Notes: a model not told the origin generated them from the letters alone. 64,000 nucleotides of DNA from Echiichthys vipera (GCA_963691815.1 OY829648.1:20058193-20122192), one strand, 5' to 3'; counted from the first letter of the stretch, positions 10,301-22,776 are shown. Numbers and translations: made by a program.

Positions 10301-13300
10301 GGGACACTGGCCTCCTAAATATGACAGAGTTCTGATGCATACATACATACATTACAAAATAACTGAATATACTTACGGAAAGATGCACGGAAAACCTCCT
10401 TGTACTTGATACTTTTATACAAACCTGCAAGGAAGCTCAATTGGAGAGCCCCTCCAGAGTTTCAGTTGCACTTTATTGTTCTGCAAACAAACATCTACCT
10501 AGTCTTACAGCTCGTCGCATGCAGTTTCAAACACACGTCTCCAGTCCGGTTCAGGCTGTGTAAAAACAAAAACATCCTGGTAGTCCTGCAGCTGTGCACA
10601 CCGCCTCCACCTCGCCTGTTGGTGGCACTGAAGAGCTTATTCCTTACTCCCATGGAACAAAGGAGTAAACAACTTTGTTTTTCTCAGACCAATCTTGATT
10701 TTTCTTCTGAGGACTGAATTGAATGAAGACAGTCTCCCTGTTGATACATCAACCAGTGTTTGTTTGGCTGATTTACCGCAGCAGAGTTTTGGTAGAAAAA
10801 TCCATTCTGCTCAGAATCCGCTTTGTTTGCAAATATTGGAAGTTAATTTGATGTGTAAAGAAAAGGCTGCATCTGTGATATGATTCATGCAATGTTACAT
10901 TGCACACATTTTTTTTTATTCTCGGACTTGTTTTCCTGGGATATCTGTGTGGCGGGCCTTTTATTAATTAAGTTAGAATCACTGCAGCTGTTCTTCATAC
11001 GGTGGATTTGGTGGACACAAGTTGCATGCATTTGTGCATAACTGTGTGTTTTCCATGTGCTATGTAACGGTATGTTCAAAGCGACATGGAAGAAGTGGAG
11101 TAAACAGCTTTGGTCCAGAGTGAAACTATTTTCCTCTGAGCTGCACTGGGCGGATCTCTGCCAGACGAAGGCATGCCCAGTAAGCCTGTTTTCTTCTAAG
11201 AACCTGTAACCATCAATCACCAGCAGGCCATGTTTTCCTCTCTGCTGCCTCCACACCCAGTCTGCATGTTTATTATGCTGCCTCCAGGCTCGGTCCGGAA
11301 ATATGATGATTGTGAAAAGTGCTTTTTACATTACACAAGTTACCCAGCTAATTGTATATTGGGACTGAGGAAGTGAGAATTTTACACTTTTGACCGCAAA
11401 CATTGTGTTTTTTAGCTTCATAGTGGTTGTCATATTTGGTAATGCGTTGACAGTATGAGGTTATTTTGTTCTTTGTCCACATTGTTCTAATGTTTTGTAG
11501 CTGTTGTCGAAACCAAGATGGCAACCTGCTATCCGGTTGATCAGTAAACGAAGGAAAACACACAAGCATCTTTCTTTATTATGATGCGTAAAACAAAACA
11601 ACAACCCACCAGACACCAACTGTGTGGTTTCAAACCTGGATATGAGGCCAGGTTTTAAGCTGCAGCAGCTGCTTTCTGTCATCCTCCACAATGTTTGAAA
11701 GTATGTTCATCATTGAAAACAACCGCTGCTGCAGAGTTTGTACAAACCCAAAGTCTTCTAGTGTTCACCGTTTGAAACGTTCCTGATTAGTTTTTGTTAT
11801 TTAGACCGAATAAAGTCGCCAAATGCAGCCACATTTAGAAGCGCAGCACTGAGAAGTCGGTGCCAAGGAGGAGCACCTGAAGGCAGCGCCAGCCTTCAAC
11901 CCTCTCCTGAGGCCTTACATAATTTAGAAACCCCGCCCACTCGCTCAGCCTGCAAATAGGGCTGCAGACCGAAAGTGCTGCACAGTTTGAGCTTTAAACA
12001 AGAGAATAAATGTCATTGCTGTTTGAAGATCCACTTCAGCACATTGTAATATACTGCGGAGCAAGAAGAAAGGACTCACTTACTTTTGCGTTTAAGAAGA
12101 CTTGCACCACCTGCAAACATGATTTTCGACAAGTTGAAAAAGTTTGACATCGTCTTCGACTCTCCGGAGGTGGACTGTCCTCCGGTGTTCAGCAGCGGAG
12201 ACGTGGTGTCCGGCCGGGTGGTGGTGGACCTGTCTGGGGAGAGTCGGGTGGAATCACTGAAGCTTCACGCCGAGGGATTCGCTAAAGTGCACTGGACCGA
12301 GTCCCGGTCCGCCGGCTCCAGCACCGCATACACACAGAACTACAGCGACGAGGTGGAGTACCTGAACCGGAGAGAGGTGCTGCTGCAGGCAGGTCAGTCC
12401 GCTCTGCAGCCGTGGTGATGATGTTTGGGGACACACCACTGAGGGTCTGTCAGCTCTTATCAAAAATTCAAACCCAGCGTCCTCTCTCTGAGCGCATGCC
12501 AAACGAATGAAACAACAGTGAAAGTGGTGTATTTGTCTGGGGGACACTGTGCTGGTTGTTTGTTTGCAAACTGAGAATGGTGTTGTTTCCACGATTTAGG
12601 ATGTGAGCTAAAAGGATCATGGACGTAGTCGTGTTTTTTCTGCTTGTGTCAGTGTAGTGCACTCACACTGAAACGTGTTTTTGTAAGTGGATCGTTGTTT
12701 TTCTTCTCTTCTCAGATGTTGAGTTGACTCGGTTTTTAAACTTGCTGATGTGGATGAAAAGTGTGTCTGGGTCATGTAATACTCTGAATAAAGTCAAAAC
12801 TTAAGTTCACATGATTTTATTGGGAGCCTCTGGAGAGATGGTTTCTTTGTTGTTGGCTACTTCCTTAAAGAAGTAAAACAGAACATCCAGAATCAGCACA
12901 AAGCAGGGATCCAGTCTTTTATTGACTAAGGCATTTTTAGGGGACTGTTAGTCGTTTATTCTGCCGTTTGATGAGAAGTTTTAAATGGTTCTGGATATAA
13001 AAGTATTCAAAACAACTACAGTATATAGGAAGGGTGCAAAAAAGTTGCAGCAGCTGTCTTTCTCATTGTGAAAACATCTGTTGAAAGAAATGCTCTGACA
13101 TCAGACTTTTCCTCATTCGAAGAAACTCCTGGGGTTGTTTTTCTCTCGACAGCGAGGTGGGAGAGCCTCAGGTTTCTGCCTTCATTCATTGGACACAGAG
13201 TTGTTTTGCTCAAGTGTAGACAGGAAATTCACTACAAGGACTTCGTCGGTTTTATGTTTCCCTGATGGGTTCAGTCTCACTGCTTCATTTGGTATTTTAT

Positions 13301-16234
13301 ACAAACGTATTTGCTAGATAATATTGTTAAAGAATTTGGGTGATGTCTTTTTGTGTGCACAATAAAATAGAGCAGAAGCTCATAACAACCCACTTGACCC
13401 ATTAAGAGGATTAGACAGTGACAGTATTGTTATTTAAATCAAGAAAGAGCTTCCAGCTCACAAAAGGGACACAAAAAACACATTGTGGCCTGTTAAACGC
13501 AAACACGTGTGCCTGGACCTGTGCAGCAAGAGAGAGGGAGAAAAAAAACGAGCAGTTGAGACGGGCTATATAATACAGCTTGAGGAAAACATGTTCTCTG
13601 GCCACACAATGGAGCAGGAACCGCCCCTCCGAGCAAGCACACATGCCATGTGATTGCAGATAAAGACAGAGAGATTTCTATTTCAACAAGTCATACTTTA
13701 AAGATCTGTTGTTACTCTTTCACCTAGTCAACTGTTGCCCCAAGACTACTGATGTGTTTTTGTTTTTGTTTTTAAAGTTTTAACTAGTGTTATTAGGACT
13801 TCTTTTGAAGTAATTTGCTACCATTCATTCTTGATTCACAGAATCAGATGATCTATCCCAGGAAAGCTTAGGACACCTTTATTATTTAATTATGTTGAAT
13901 TCATTTTTTTAATCAGTGTAATATTTATGTACGCTTTATGACACAAACACACAGGAGGAAACTGGTCATAAATGAATTGAAGTTACAGTCCTGTATTCTT
14001 GAAATCAAACCAGAACCAAAGCAACAAGTGAATTAACTGTAACAGATTTTTTTTCTTGTTTTCTCCCCCTCTCCTTAGATAATGGTGAAGTGACTGTCCT
14101 TCCTGCCGGCAAACACGAATTTCCATTCAGCTTCCAGTTGCCTGAAGAGACGCTGGTCACCTCCTTCGAGGGGAAACATGGCAGCATCCGTTACTGGGTC
14201 AAAGTTAAGCTACACAGGCCGTGGGCCACCGTCAAGAAGATCAAGAAGGAGTTTACAGTCATCGAACCCATCGACATTAACACGCCCGCCTTACTGGTGA
14301 GCCTCTCGCATTTTCCGATTGTCTTATTACACACTTCATGGTTTTCTGGCCGTTTTGAGGCACCTTGCTTATTTGGTTTCATTATTCCTAGGCGCCGCAG
14401 GCTGGAACGAAGGACAAAATGGCACGGGCATGGTACCGCAATTTTGGACAGGTGTCTGTAACAGCAAAGATCGACCGCAAAGGCTACACACCAGGTGAGA
14501 GGCAAACACCGAAAATAACTCCCTCTAAAAACAGTCATTGAAGGCCAGTTTAGAAGTCTGTGGTTTCTAACACACTTTCCCTCTCTGCAGGTGAGGTGAT
14601 ACCCGTCTTTGCCGAGTTCGACAACTCTACCTCCAGATCAGTTGTGCCCAAAGCCTACATCACTCAGACACAGACGTTCATCGCCCGCGGAACCATGAAG
14701 CAGAAGCGTGCAGTGGTGGGCACGTTGTGCGGCGACATCGTGGGGGCCAGATGCAGGGAGACGTGGCACGGTCGCGCCATCAAGATCCCGCCTGTGGGTC
14801 CCTCCATCCTGCAGTGCCGCATCATCAAAGTGGAGTACATGCTGAAGGTAAGCTCAGTCAACAGTGGCTGTATTTCTTACTAATTCTAATTCTATATTTC
14901 CGGTTTTCATTCACGCTGCAGTTGCACTACACATAGACGTCATTAAAAGTTCTCCTCTTTTCCTCCCACCAGGTTTGTGTTGATGTTCCTGGGTCATCCA
15001 AGCTGTGTCTGGAGCTGCCGCTGGTCATAGGCACCATCCCCCTCCATCCCTTCGGCAGCCGGACCTCCAGCGTCAGCAGCCAGTACAGCGTCAACCTGGA
15101 GTGGCTGCGCATGGCCATCCCCGAGCAGCCTGAGCGTAAGTGTCCTTTTAAGACTGCAGTGATGACAGACAGACGTGTGTAGGTCTAGATGTGCACAAGA
15201 ACCCAGTTATTAAAAACGTTGACTGTTTGCAATGACTCAAACAAAGCAGGAACAAATGCAACCATCTCTTTTTTTATGGTCCTTGTTTCTAGCAGACCTA
15301 GAAGAGATGCAATACAATAGAAATACGCATGAAACTCATTTTTGTCTTTTTCATAATTTTTTATAATCGTTAGCTACTGTTCAAGTTTGCTCTCTATGAT
15401 CATCATAATAGCCAAAATAAACTAAGAAAACTGCATACTGATAAACAGGTTCCACATGCTTTTCAGATTAAACAGTGAATTGTTTTTTCATAAAGTGGAA
15501 AAAGAGAGCGATATTTTCTTTGCTTTTGGTCAATAAATATTGTCTGGTAACTCAATAAATTACTACTTTACTCTAGTGTTTGGACATTTACTGTTCTGTT
15601 GAGTCAGACCAGTGGACTAATTCTGCTTCTTTCACTGCAGCCCCTCCAGATTATAGCTCTGTGGTGACAGAGGAAGAGGTTGAGCAGCGCAACAATGCGG
15701 TGGTCTCGCAACCCGCTGAAGACCTGAGTGGGATCCTGGAGCGCCCCCTCAGGGCTTTTGTCCAAGAGTTTCGCTTTCGACCTCCGCCTGTGTACTGCGA
15801 GGTGAGTCACCACACACTGGAAACAGCACCCTTCTAACTATACCCACTGGTTACTTAGTTTGAGTTGATTTGTGGAGACTTTTTTTCAACATACTATACT
15901 ATGACTTTTTTATTACTTTTGTTTTCAACCCACTTAACTAAAGGAGAATCTTCCTTTGTTTTTCTGTGGGAATGCGGATCTTTAGGATCAATTCGACACA
16001 TTTACAAGTACAAACTGTGGATAGGATAAATAACTTGGCCTGAAAAAAAGTCTGTCAAAAGAAATTTTTTTTTAGCTTTAATCCCTGAAATCTGTGGGAG
16101 TAGGCAGAATGTATCCTAGTGCTGAATGTTTACTCAGATCTTTATCTTATGTGTCTTTTATTCTTATGTTCTGCCTACAGGTTGACCCCAACCCTCAGCC
16201 CTTAAACATGAGACCTCGCTGCATGACGTGTTGA
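7054..16234 (+). CDS. arrdc2: arrdc2, isoform from upstream first exon (1a), predicted 402 aa
   Basis: Exon 1a (coding 7054-7306) ends one base into a codon and matches the phase of shared exon 2. The joined reading frame is 7054-7306, 14079-14296, 14392-14494, 14591-14847, 14973-15135, 15641-15801 and 16181-16234, 1209 bases including the stop. Its first 84 residues start MTLNTIKSFKLELDGP and carry VVSGQVVLEL and HWLENRGMNSVYNDYTSK. They replace the first 91 residues of the other isoform and form the start of the N-terminal arrestin sandwich. From memory, human ARRDC2 also has a 402-residue isoform with a WLEGR-type N-terminus; I could not check this. The rest of the protein, including both PPxY motifs, is identical to the downstream-promoter form. 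The joining over 6.8 kb is inferred from phase and splice sites, not from transcripts. Confidence 0.75.
7331..7368. repeat. (TG)n with TGCG interruptions
   Basis: A short GT repeat that starts about 25 bases after the exon 1a donor. The transcript would carry a GU-rich tract there. Confidence 0.9.
7369..9655 (+). other. arrdc2 intron 1, 5' part
   Basis: Noncoding DNA between the two first exons. A word GGGCTGCAAC at 8390-8399, with AT-rich sequence after it, may be a decayed copy of the hAT-like repeat seen at 57677. A short (AT)n lies near 9156-9172. No further exon is visible. Confidence 0.5.
9656..9669. promoter_or_regulatory. Perfect palindromic RFX-type X-box
   Basis: GTTGCCGCGGCAAC is a perfect 14-bp palindrome and fits the X-box consensus GTNRCC-N(0-3)-RGYAAC bound by RFX factors. 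It sits in arrdc2 intron 1 just after a purine-rich stretch (about 9599-9632), inside a local pocket of higher GC. An E-box CACGTG follows at 9681-9686. Function is not shown by the sequence alone. Confidence 0.5.
9681..9686. promoter_or_regulatory. E-box CACGTG
   Basis: A single canonical E-box, 12 bp from the X-box. The paired arrangement of a full carbohydrate-response element (two E-boxes 5 bp apart) is absent. Confidence 0.35.
9687..11930 (+). other. arrdc2 intron 1, 3' part
   Basis: Intronic sequence without recognisable exons or repeats on either strand. Confidence 0.45.
11931..12118 (+). promoter_or_regulatory. arrdc2 downstream promoter (P2) and 5' UTR
   Basis: A GC box CCCCGCCC lies at 11931-11938, followed by an AT-rich TATA-like CAAATAGG near 11952. 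The start site is inferred around 11970-12000. The leader runs to the ATG at 12119. An in-frame non-ATG upstream codon (TTG at 12086) has no support as a start. Confidence 0.55.
12119..12392 (+). other. arrdc2: arrdc2 alternative first coding exon 1b
   Basis: The exon encodes 91 residues plus one base and starts MIFDKLKKFDIVFDSP, the typical ARRDC2/ARRDC3 beginning, with VVSGRVVVDL and VHWTESRSAGSSTAYTQNY. The donor is CAG|GTCAGT. It is the closer match to the canonical ARRDC2/3 N-terminus. Confidence 0.9.
12119..16234 (+). CDS. arrdc2: arrdc2, arrestin domain-containing protein 2, canonical isoform (1b), predicted 409 aa
   Basis: Seven coding exons: 12119-12392, 14079-14296, 14392-14494, 14591-14847, 14973-15135, 15641-15801 and 16181-16234. 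All are GT-AG with matching phases; total 1230 bases with the stop. The arrestin N domain covers about residues 8-160 (FPFSFQLPE, TSFEGKHGSIRYWVK, EPIDINTPALL). The arrestin C domain covers about 185-315 (IDRKGYTPGEVIPVFAE, KQKRAVV, IPPVGPSIL, ELPLVIGTIPLHPFGSR). The tail holds PPDY (340-343) and PPVY (387-390), the PPxY motifs that bind WW domains of NEDD4-family ligases, and it ends MRPRCMTC as I recall human ARRDC2 (407 aa) does. Family role: membrane and endosome adaptor for ubiquitination and trafficking of receptors and transporters. Length and order fit a complete gene with no frameshift. Confidence 0.95.
12393..14078 (+). other. arrdc2 intron between exon 1b and exon 2
   Basis: It ends in a pyrimidine-rich acceptor, CTCCTTAG at 14071-14078. 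I see no extra exon or repeat element in it. Antisense open frames here and across exons 2-6 are shadows of the coding strand. Confidence 0.6.
15136..15640 (+). other. arrdc2 intron 5
   Basis: The donor is C|GTAAGT and the acceptor CACTGCAG. AT-rich, with no other feature seen. Confidence 0.75.
15802..16180 (+). other. arrdc2 intron 6
   Basis: The donor is GAG|GTGAGT and the acceptor CTGCCTACAG. No other feature seen. Confidence 0.75.
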
Positions 16235-17582
16235 ACCATGAGGCCTACCTGAGCGTCGAGCGATTTAACTGAAAGAAACGAATCAAGAGATTTGTCTTCT
16301 CCTGGATTACTTCCCTCCAATAAATGGCATCTGGTACCACCAAGTGTCGTGGGGTAGGGACTGGAGCGCAATGGAGAGTTCAGGAGACGGAGCTCACAGG
16401 AACTGGATATGCGTGGAGGAGCTGCCACTTTGTTTCCAGTTTATAAAGAAAGTGGACGCTTTCCTGTTCTGCTATGAGGAGAGTAACTTCTCCACATCAG
16501 TTCCTGTCCTCCCCAAGTGATTTTTGACTCATTTGTATAACAAAGTGAGCTACAAATACCTCCCAATCAACGATTCCCTCGTAAATTTTGAGATTTTGGG
16601 TCATATGGGGGGGGGGACATCACTTGATATTTGTCAGTAGGAGAGTTTGAGTGCACCTGGTGTTCAAATGTTTGGAAAAAAGCGCTATTGATAAGTCGAC
16701 ATATGTTTAGAAACACATTGTCATCTTTGAGTGGCGTAAAGAGAGAAGTGCAATTATTGTCTTAACTTTCCAACTCACCTTGTCCTGGCAACACAGTAGA
16801 TTTACCTACATTGCTATGCATTGTGATTATTTCTACCATTAAGCACATACTGTATCTGAAGGTGTGACTGTGGAGCAGACAAGTCAAGTAAGCCGATGAA
16901 GATGTATTTTATGCATGCCGGTCACAATATGTAAAAGGGAAAAATACGTATGCCTTAATTATCTGCAGTTGGAGATTGCATGAGAGTTTCAGGGAGTCGT
17001 TCTCTCATAGAGATGAATAGAAATGAATGTATTCTGCAACAAAAAAGCAGTAGGATTGTATGTGGATGAATTCCAAGAAAGGTGTCGTGTTAATGCAAGG
17101 TTTAAGGCTCTGAATGGTCAGATAGCTGTGGTTGTTGATTTTAGCACAGTGATAAAAAAAAGGAAGAGCAGTATAAAACTGCACCAGGCTCATAGATTAG
17201 CTCTCCCAGCTGCTAAACAATAGGAGGAGGAGATGGAGACGTCTGAACCACGTGGTCTGAAGCTTTTTGATGGGAGCCAGATGCTTTGGTGCTGTGGGGC
17301 GCTTTGAGACGCTCAACCAGATCGCAGCTCAGCGTCGTGTTTTAAGCTGGAGATGCCACTGAAATGTATGGACAAAGAACATTCCAAAAAAACTGTCTTG
17401 AGGATTATGTTTTCTCCTCAACTTCCAAAAAAAGTAAGTTAAACTGTTAGGTGTTTAAAAGAAGTCTTCAGGGTCAGCTGTGCGATTTCAATGGCACGCA
17501 CTGAAAAAAAGCAAATATATTTTTATACAAATTGTTGATTCAGAATCTTGCCAAAGTTTTTTAATTGTTGTTTTTTAATAAA
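16235..17582 (+). other. arrdc2 3' UTR with polyadenylation signal
   Basis: After the stop, a canonical AATAAA at 17577-17582 sits in an AT-rich stretch and is my choice for the distal end. An earlier AATAAA near 16318 could give a very short 3' UTR. The region also has a run of nine G near 16608. The true cleavage site cannot be read from sequence alone. Confidence 0.5.
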
Positions 17583-19397
17583 AACTATAAAAATGATGTT
17601 TGTCTTCAGTGTTTCCTTCAAAACCATTGCTGGTATGTGAGCTGTACATTTTATAGTGAAAATAGTAGGGGTCCTTTGTTTTGCATGTTGCGTGCCAGTG
17701 AAATGGGACATCATGTTCAACAGTGTGAGTCAAAACGATATTGCCAAAGGCAAAAACGAGCTACGCTCAGTGAAAACAATAATTACAGACTGAAGTTTTG
17801 CCAGTGACAGCTCAAATATTGAGCACTTACGCAATCCAAATTTTCTGCCCCTTAAAAGAAAAAAATAATCTAAAGTTATTGCTTCTCGTCACCACTGAAT
17901 CATCTGTCACACCAAGTTCATAGATGGATCTCATTTAGTGTCCTCTTGTACAGTTTGTACTAAGGATCCCAATTATTTCTTTGCCACACGTAAACATATG
18001 AACAAACAAGCAGTTCAGCGAATTATACGCAGTGCTACACAAAGCTGTAAACATGGCTGAAGGCCAAGGTGAAGAAACTCTCGGGTTTATTCACTGAATC
18101 GTCTTAAAGTAGGAGGACAGAGAGATACTCAGTGCAGTGCGGAGGAAGGACGAGAGTTTCATTGATCTTTTGTACTTTGCGTTGGTGTTGAGTTTGCCAG
18201 AATGTCAGATCAAATTACTTTCAAATGGAAGTAAACCCAAGTGTGAATTAGACAAAATAAGCTCTTTTATAGATCAATTTATAAGTAATTAAGAAAATGC
18301 TTGATAGAAAAATCAATAAGAAAAATGAAACATTTGGTCCAAACTTAATCTTAATCAAAATAAGTGATTGCAGGTTTTCCTCTTTCTCCTCTCACCACAT
18401 GACGCCCAGAGGTCAGACACAGCAGCAAATACAACGGTGCAAATACATTTGTGTGTCTAGTCTCAACTACCCTCTGTACACAAACATACTGAGCACTGAC
18501 ACCTGGCAGGAGTCTTTCACTGTATTTCAGTTTGTTTTCAGAATTGCATTTGTGTGGCACCATCTCACTCGATCAAGGAAATGACACAGGACAAGAAACA
18601 TGAGACGATAACTCTGATATATTCACATCTTTCATTATGATTATTACCAACATAGTAATAATAATAACAACAGGAACCTTGGAGTGTGTCTGGTGGCCTT
18701 TGGCACAGACTTCTGAGGTCTCCCTAGTGTGCACTGCAGTGACCTCACAGTGACCCTGTGTGGTTTCTTACGAAGGACCCAGTGTACAGACGCGACAACA
18801 ACAGACAAAAACAAGTTATTTCATTTACATGGCATCCTGCGACATCCACCTTGTTCCTGTAATCCTTGTGTGATGCCGTTAATTGATGCCCCATCAGAAT
18901 GAGTCATTTAACCTTTTAAAAGGTTTCGTAACTTTGGTTTCGGCTGTCGTCAAACCTGCATTGCTGGTTTTTATAGCTCAAATATTCTGTTTGTATGTAA
19001 TCATTTAAATAGTTTTTTTCCATTACCAGTTCACCTCTATACCTGCGTGTCTGAGCCCGAAAGCACATCACAAACCACCTGAAAAAGGGCTAATGAAACA
19101 GAACACATAAGAAACAGACAAGCACACGTGTATACATTTTACAAGGAGGAGCATCAACTTCAATGTTAGTAGTAACTTTGGACTTCTTCACGATGGTATG
19201 CTGCTATTTGCAGCTGCGTTGACAAAATGTTAATATGAGTTTTATTGAGTTTCAAAATAATCATGCAGTTATGATCTCTATACCCTTGAGGATCCAGTCG
19301 AATGTCAGTCAGCCTTCACTGTCCGAGTTACTTGTAATCAGGAATGAAATGTAACTAAAATAACTAACTAAACTATAAACTAAACTAAGCCGAACTG
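17583..19397. other. Intergenic 3' of arrdc2
   Basis: No supported exon or clear repeat is visible. It may include a longer 3' UTR. Confidence 0.4.
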
Positions 19398-19652
19398 GTC
19401 ATTTGATTCATCAATGAGTTGACTGAAAATAAATTGATTAAATTAATTATTCTATTTAAAAATATTTCATGGTTCCAGCTTCTCAAATGTGAGGATTTTC
19501 TGCCTTTTTATTTCAATAATGTTTTTTAAAGAAGAAGTGTAAAGGTGTCTTTTTGGGCTCTGGGTAATAGTGACGGCATTTCTTGATATTTAAGTCTTAC
19601 AAACCAAACAATTTATCGATTAATGGAGAAAATGATCATAAGTTGCAGTCTG
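19398..19652 (-). mobile_element. hAT-like MITE, GGGCTGCAAC family, diverged
   Basis: Read on the minus strand it matches the familiar teleost repeat that starts with GGGCTGCAACTA and contains TTGTTTGGT, AAATGTC and CCAGCTTCT-type words. Here GTTCCAGCTTCTCAAATGTG and the terminal AAGTTGCAGTC (inverse of the start) are visible. Related copies lie at 39412 and 57677. No transposase is encoded. Confidence 0.65.
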
Positions 19653-20066
19653 ATACAAAATAGTTTAAAATGAGTTTCAACTCAAACTACAAGAGAAAAA
19701 TGCTTCTTACACCTTTACACATTATTAATAATATTCTATTTATTTCATTTATAGTAGTATAACAGTCGCATGGGACATTTTTGACAGAAAAGGATGATTG
19801 TCTGATTTTGGAAGGAAACTCTCTGGACTGTGGATTCTCATACACATTGTAACCTACATACCTCCAGTCTTGCCCCGGGGTGTTTTTTGGCCCAGATTTA
19901 AGGTGAACATGCTAAACAGGTCCTAGTACATGTGGTTTCTTGACCTAATTAAGTAAAATATTGTTTTCTCAGATACAAATTCCAAGTGCAACTAGAGAGA
20001 AAAGAGAATCTTCACCTATACTGTATATAATAGGTTGAAAAAAGTCATATAAAGTCATAAAAACTT

Positions 20067-20440
20067 CATAGTATAGTATGTTAAACTAAAGTCATAGTAT
20101 GTTGAACTAAAGTCATAGTATGTTGAACTAAAGTCATAGTATGTTGAACTAAAATCATAGTATATTAAACTAAAGTCATAGTATATTGAACTAAAGTCAT
20201 AGGATGTTGAACTAAAGTCATAGTATATTGAACTAAAGTCATAGTATATTGAACTAAAGTCATAGTATATTGAACTAAAGTCATAGTATATTGAACTTAA
20301 GTCATAGTATATTGAACAAAAGTCATAGGATGTTGAACTAATGTCATAGTTGAAATACTGTCATAGTATAGTATGTCATAAAAACGTCATAAAAAATCAT
20401 AGTATAGTATGTTGAAAAGTTTCATAGTATAGTGGTCTGC
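20067..20440. repeat. 21-bp minisatellite
   Basis: Twelve regular 21-bp units run from 20093 to 20344, starting at 20093, 20114, 20135 and so on. Each begins CATAGTATGTTGAACTAAAG with G/A variants. Degenerate partial units and CATAAAAA variants flank the array on both sides. Confidence 0.92.
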
Positions 20441-20816
20441 TTTATTAATACAATATTTTGGGGTCATTATATATGTATGTACATTATACATACATATACA
20501 GTGTTATTAATGCTACGCAGCAGTATATTAAGTATATTTCTATAGAACTATACATGTCTTTTTCAAATCTAAGAGCGGCCCCACACGGAAACTAACTAAC
20601 GAGTCCAAATCCGGCATAGCAATGGAGAACTTTAATCCTTGTGTTTAGAATAAAAAGTACAGGACAAATAGAAAGACATAATAGACATAATCTGGCGAAG
20701 GGATCACACCAGCCGCAACATCAAATTGGGTCAGGGGCATAAAGTGTTAGGAGGCCTTTCCCTTCTTCTGACTACACACATGTAACATTTCATGGTTGGG
20801 ACACTGAATTCTATGG

Positions 20817-21075
<259 letters not shown>

Positions 21076-22647
21076 GAGAGGAAAACAATAACAGGGTTGT
21101 AATTCGCAGCTGGTAAAAATATATAATCATGATGTGGGTGAAAATATTTTTTTTAAATCTGAACATGGGATTAATGTTAGTCTTTGGACACTTCAGCAAC
21201 AACCAAATCTGTGGAACTTTGAAAGATAACTGGGTCAGTGATGTGTTCCAAGAAATGTGTGGGCCTACATCCTGTTTGTTTTCTCACAAACAGGCAGACA
21301 GACTTGACAAACTAACTTTGACCACCAGTAATCATTTCAAGTCTTTGTTCAGTACTAAATTAGGTTAACACGATCACAAGACAAACAGAGACAAAGTGTT
21401 TCCTTTCAGACAAGATGTAACTACTGCAGTGCATCCCAAATTACCAATTACATTTCTGAACAGCAATGAATTTAGACAGGATAAGAGAATCCTCTAGTAG
21501 TCCCACAGAGGGGATATTTGCAGTATTACGGCAACAAAGGGGATAGTTCAATAAGAGGCATCAGTAAAAAAGAAATACAAGATGGAATAATAACAGCAAA
21601 AAGAGTAAAAAAAAAAAAAAGAAGAAGTAAACAGAACAAAACTAAATATAACAAGTACGCAAAACAAAAAAAGAAAAGGCCCAAAGTGTAAACAATCAAA
21701 CCACTGAATGTGAGTGTGTGTATTCAGCGTGCTATAGAAACATTTGGGAACTTCCTTGAGGAAATATGATTATTTTAGTCAAGGTTGAACAATTGATTCA
21801 AAAGAGCAAAGAATTTGGTCACAGAATCAATGCAGGCTCTAGAAAATGCCTCCAATCCCAATGTGTCCTGCAAAAGGTGTCTTTGAGCAAGGCACTAAAC
21901 CCTCTCATGTCTGAAATGCAAAACTGTCTGGACCGCCAGCCGACTGTTACCACAAAGCTGGAAAACCTCGACAAAATGAGTGTATGCTATAGAACTGAGA
22001 TTTCCCTTTGTGGTGTCCATATATTTCTTGGAAATTATGTATCTACAATAAGTTAATAATGTCTAGTTTTGTATCACTAGATAGCTTAAATACATTATAC
22101 AGCATGTAAAAGGTGCATTTCTTCACTTTTAACTGACCTGTTTCCTCAGATCAGCACTGACTTCCCCCCGGCTAAGATGCACTTTAAACACACGTCCAGT
22201 TATTCGTTATGTGGCGGCACATAAATGAAATAACATAAGCTGCTCTAACTAGAAATACATATTTCAATTCTACGATGTGGGATATGATTCTTCTTTAAAG
22301 TGTGTTGTTTTGGGAAAGGTTTAAACTGCTCATTGATTACAAAGCATATTTGTCAATGCCGAAAATAAAATATATAGTGGCCTGGACATGCAGCAGACTG
22401 AAGCTGTGGCACCTACAGTATACTGTATGCCTGGACAAAGGATTCCTTATGTGGGTCCCTTCCTGAGTTTTTTCCTGATCTTAACTGAGGATCTGTAGAT
22501 AAAGGGTATAGAAAAGTGTGTGATTTTACTTTTAAAAAATTAAACTTGACTTGTATTTCCTAGCCATACATTGAGATTTCTTTATACTTCGTATAGTCGT
22601 TATGAGCTGCTGTTGTCCAGACATTGTTGACTGACTGCGATTTGATG
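21076..22647. other. Intergenic, with a possible SINE tail
   Basis: Around 21870-21900 the words GTGTCTTTGAGCAAGGCACTAAACCC match the conserved 'GTGTCCTTGAGCAAG' segment of fish tRNA-derived SINEs. An A-run lies near 21608. Nothing else is recognised. Confidence 0.45.
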
Positions 22648-22682
<35 letters not shown>

Positions 22683-22715
22683 CACACGCACACACGCACG
22701 CGCGCACGCACGCAT

Positions 22716-22774
<59 letters not shown>

Positions 22775-22776
22775 CA
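22648..22776. repeat. (CA)n then (CGCA)n array
   Basis: CA units to about 22684, then mostly CGCA tetranucleotides. Confidence 0.95.

Noticed and set aside
12086..12118. N-terminal extension of arrdc2 exon 1b
   Set aside because: The upstream in-frame codon is TTG. The family starts at the MIFDKLKKF-type methionine at 12119.
14191..15118. Antisense frames over arrdc2 exons 2-5
   Set aside because: They are shadows of the conserved sense exons, without splice logic of their own.
20067..20440. CRISPR-like array
   Set aside because: The 21-bp units are directly adjacent without unique spacers, and the genome is eukaryotic. It is a minisatellite.
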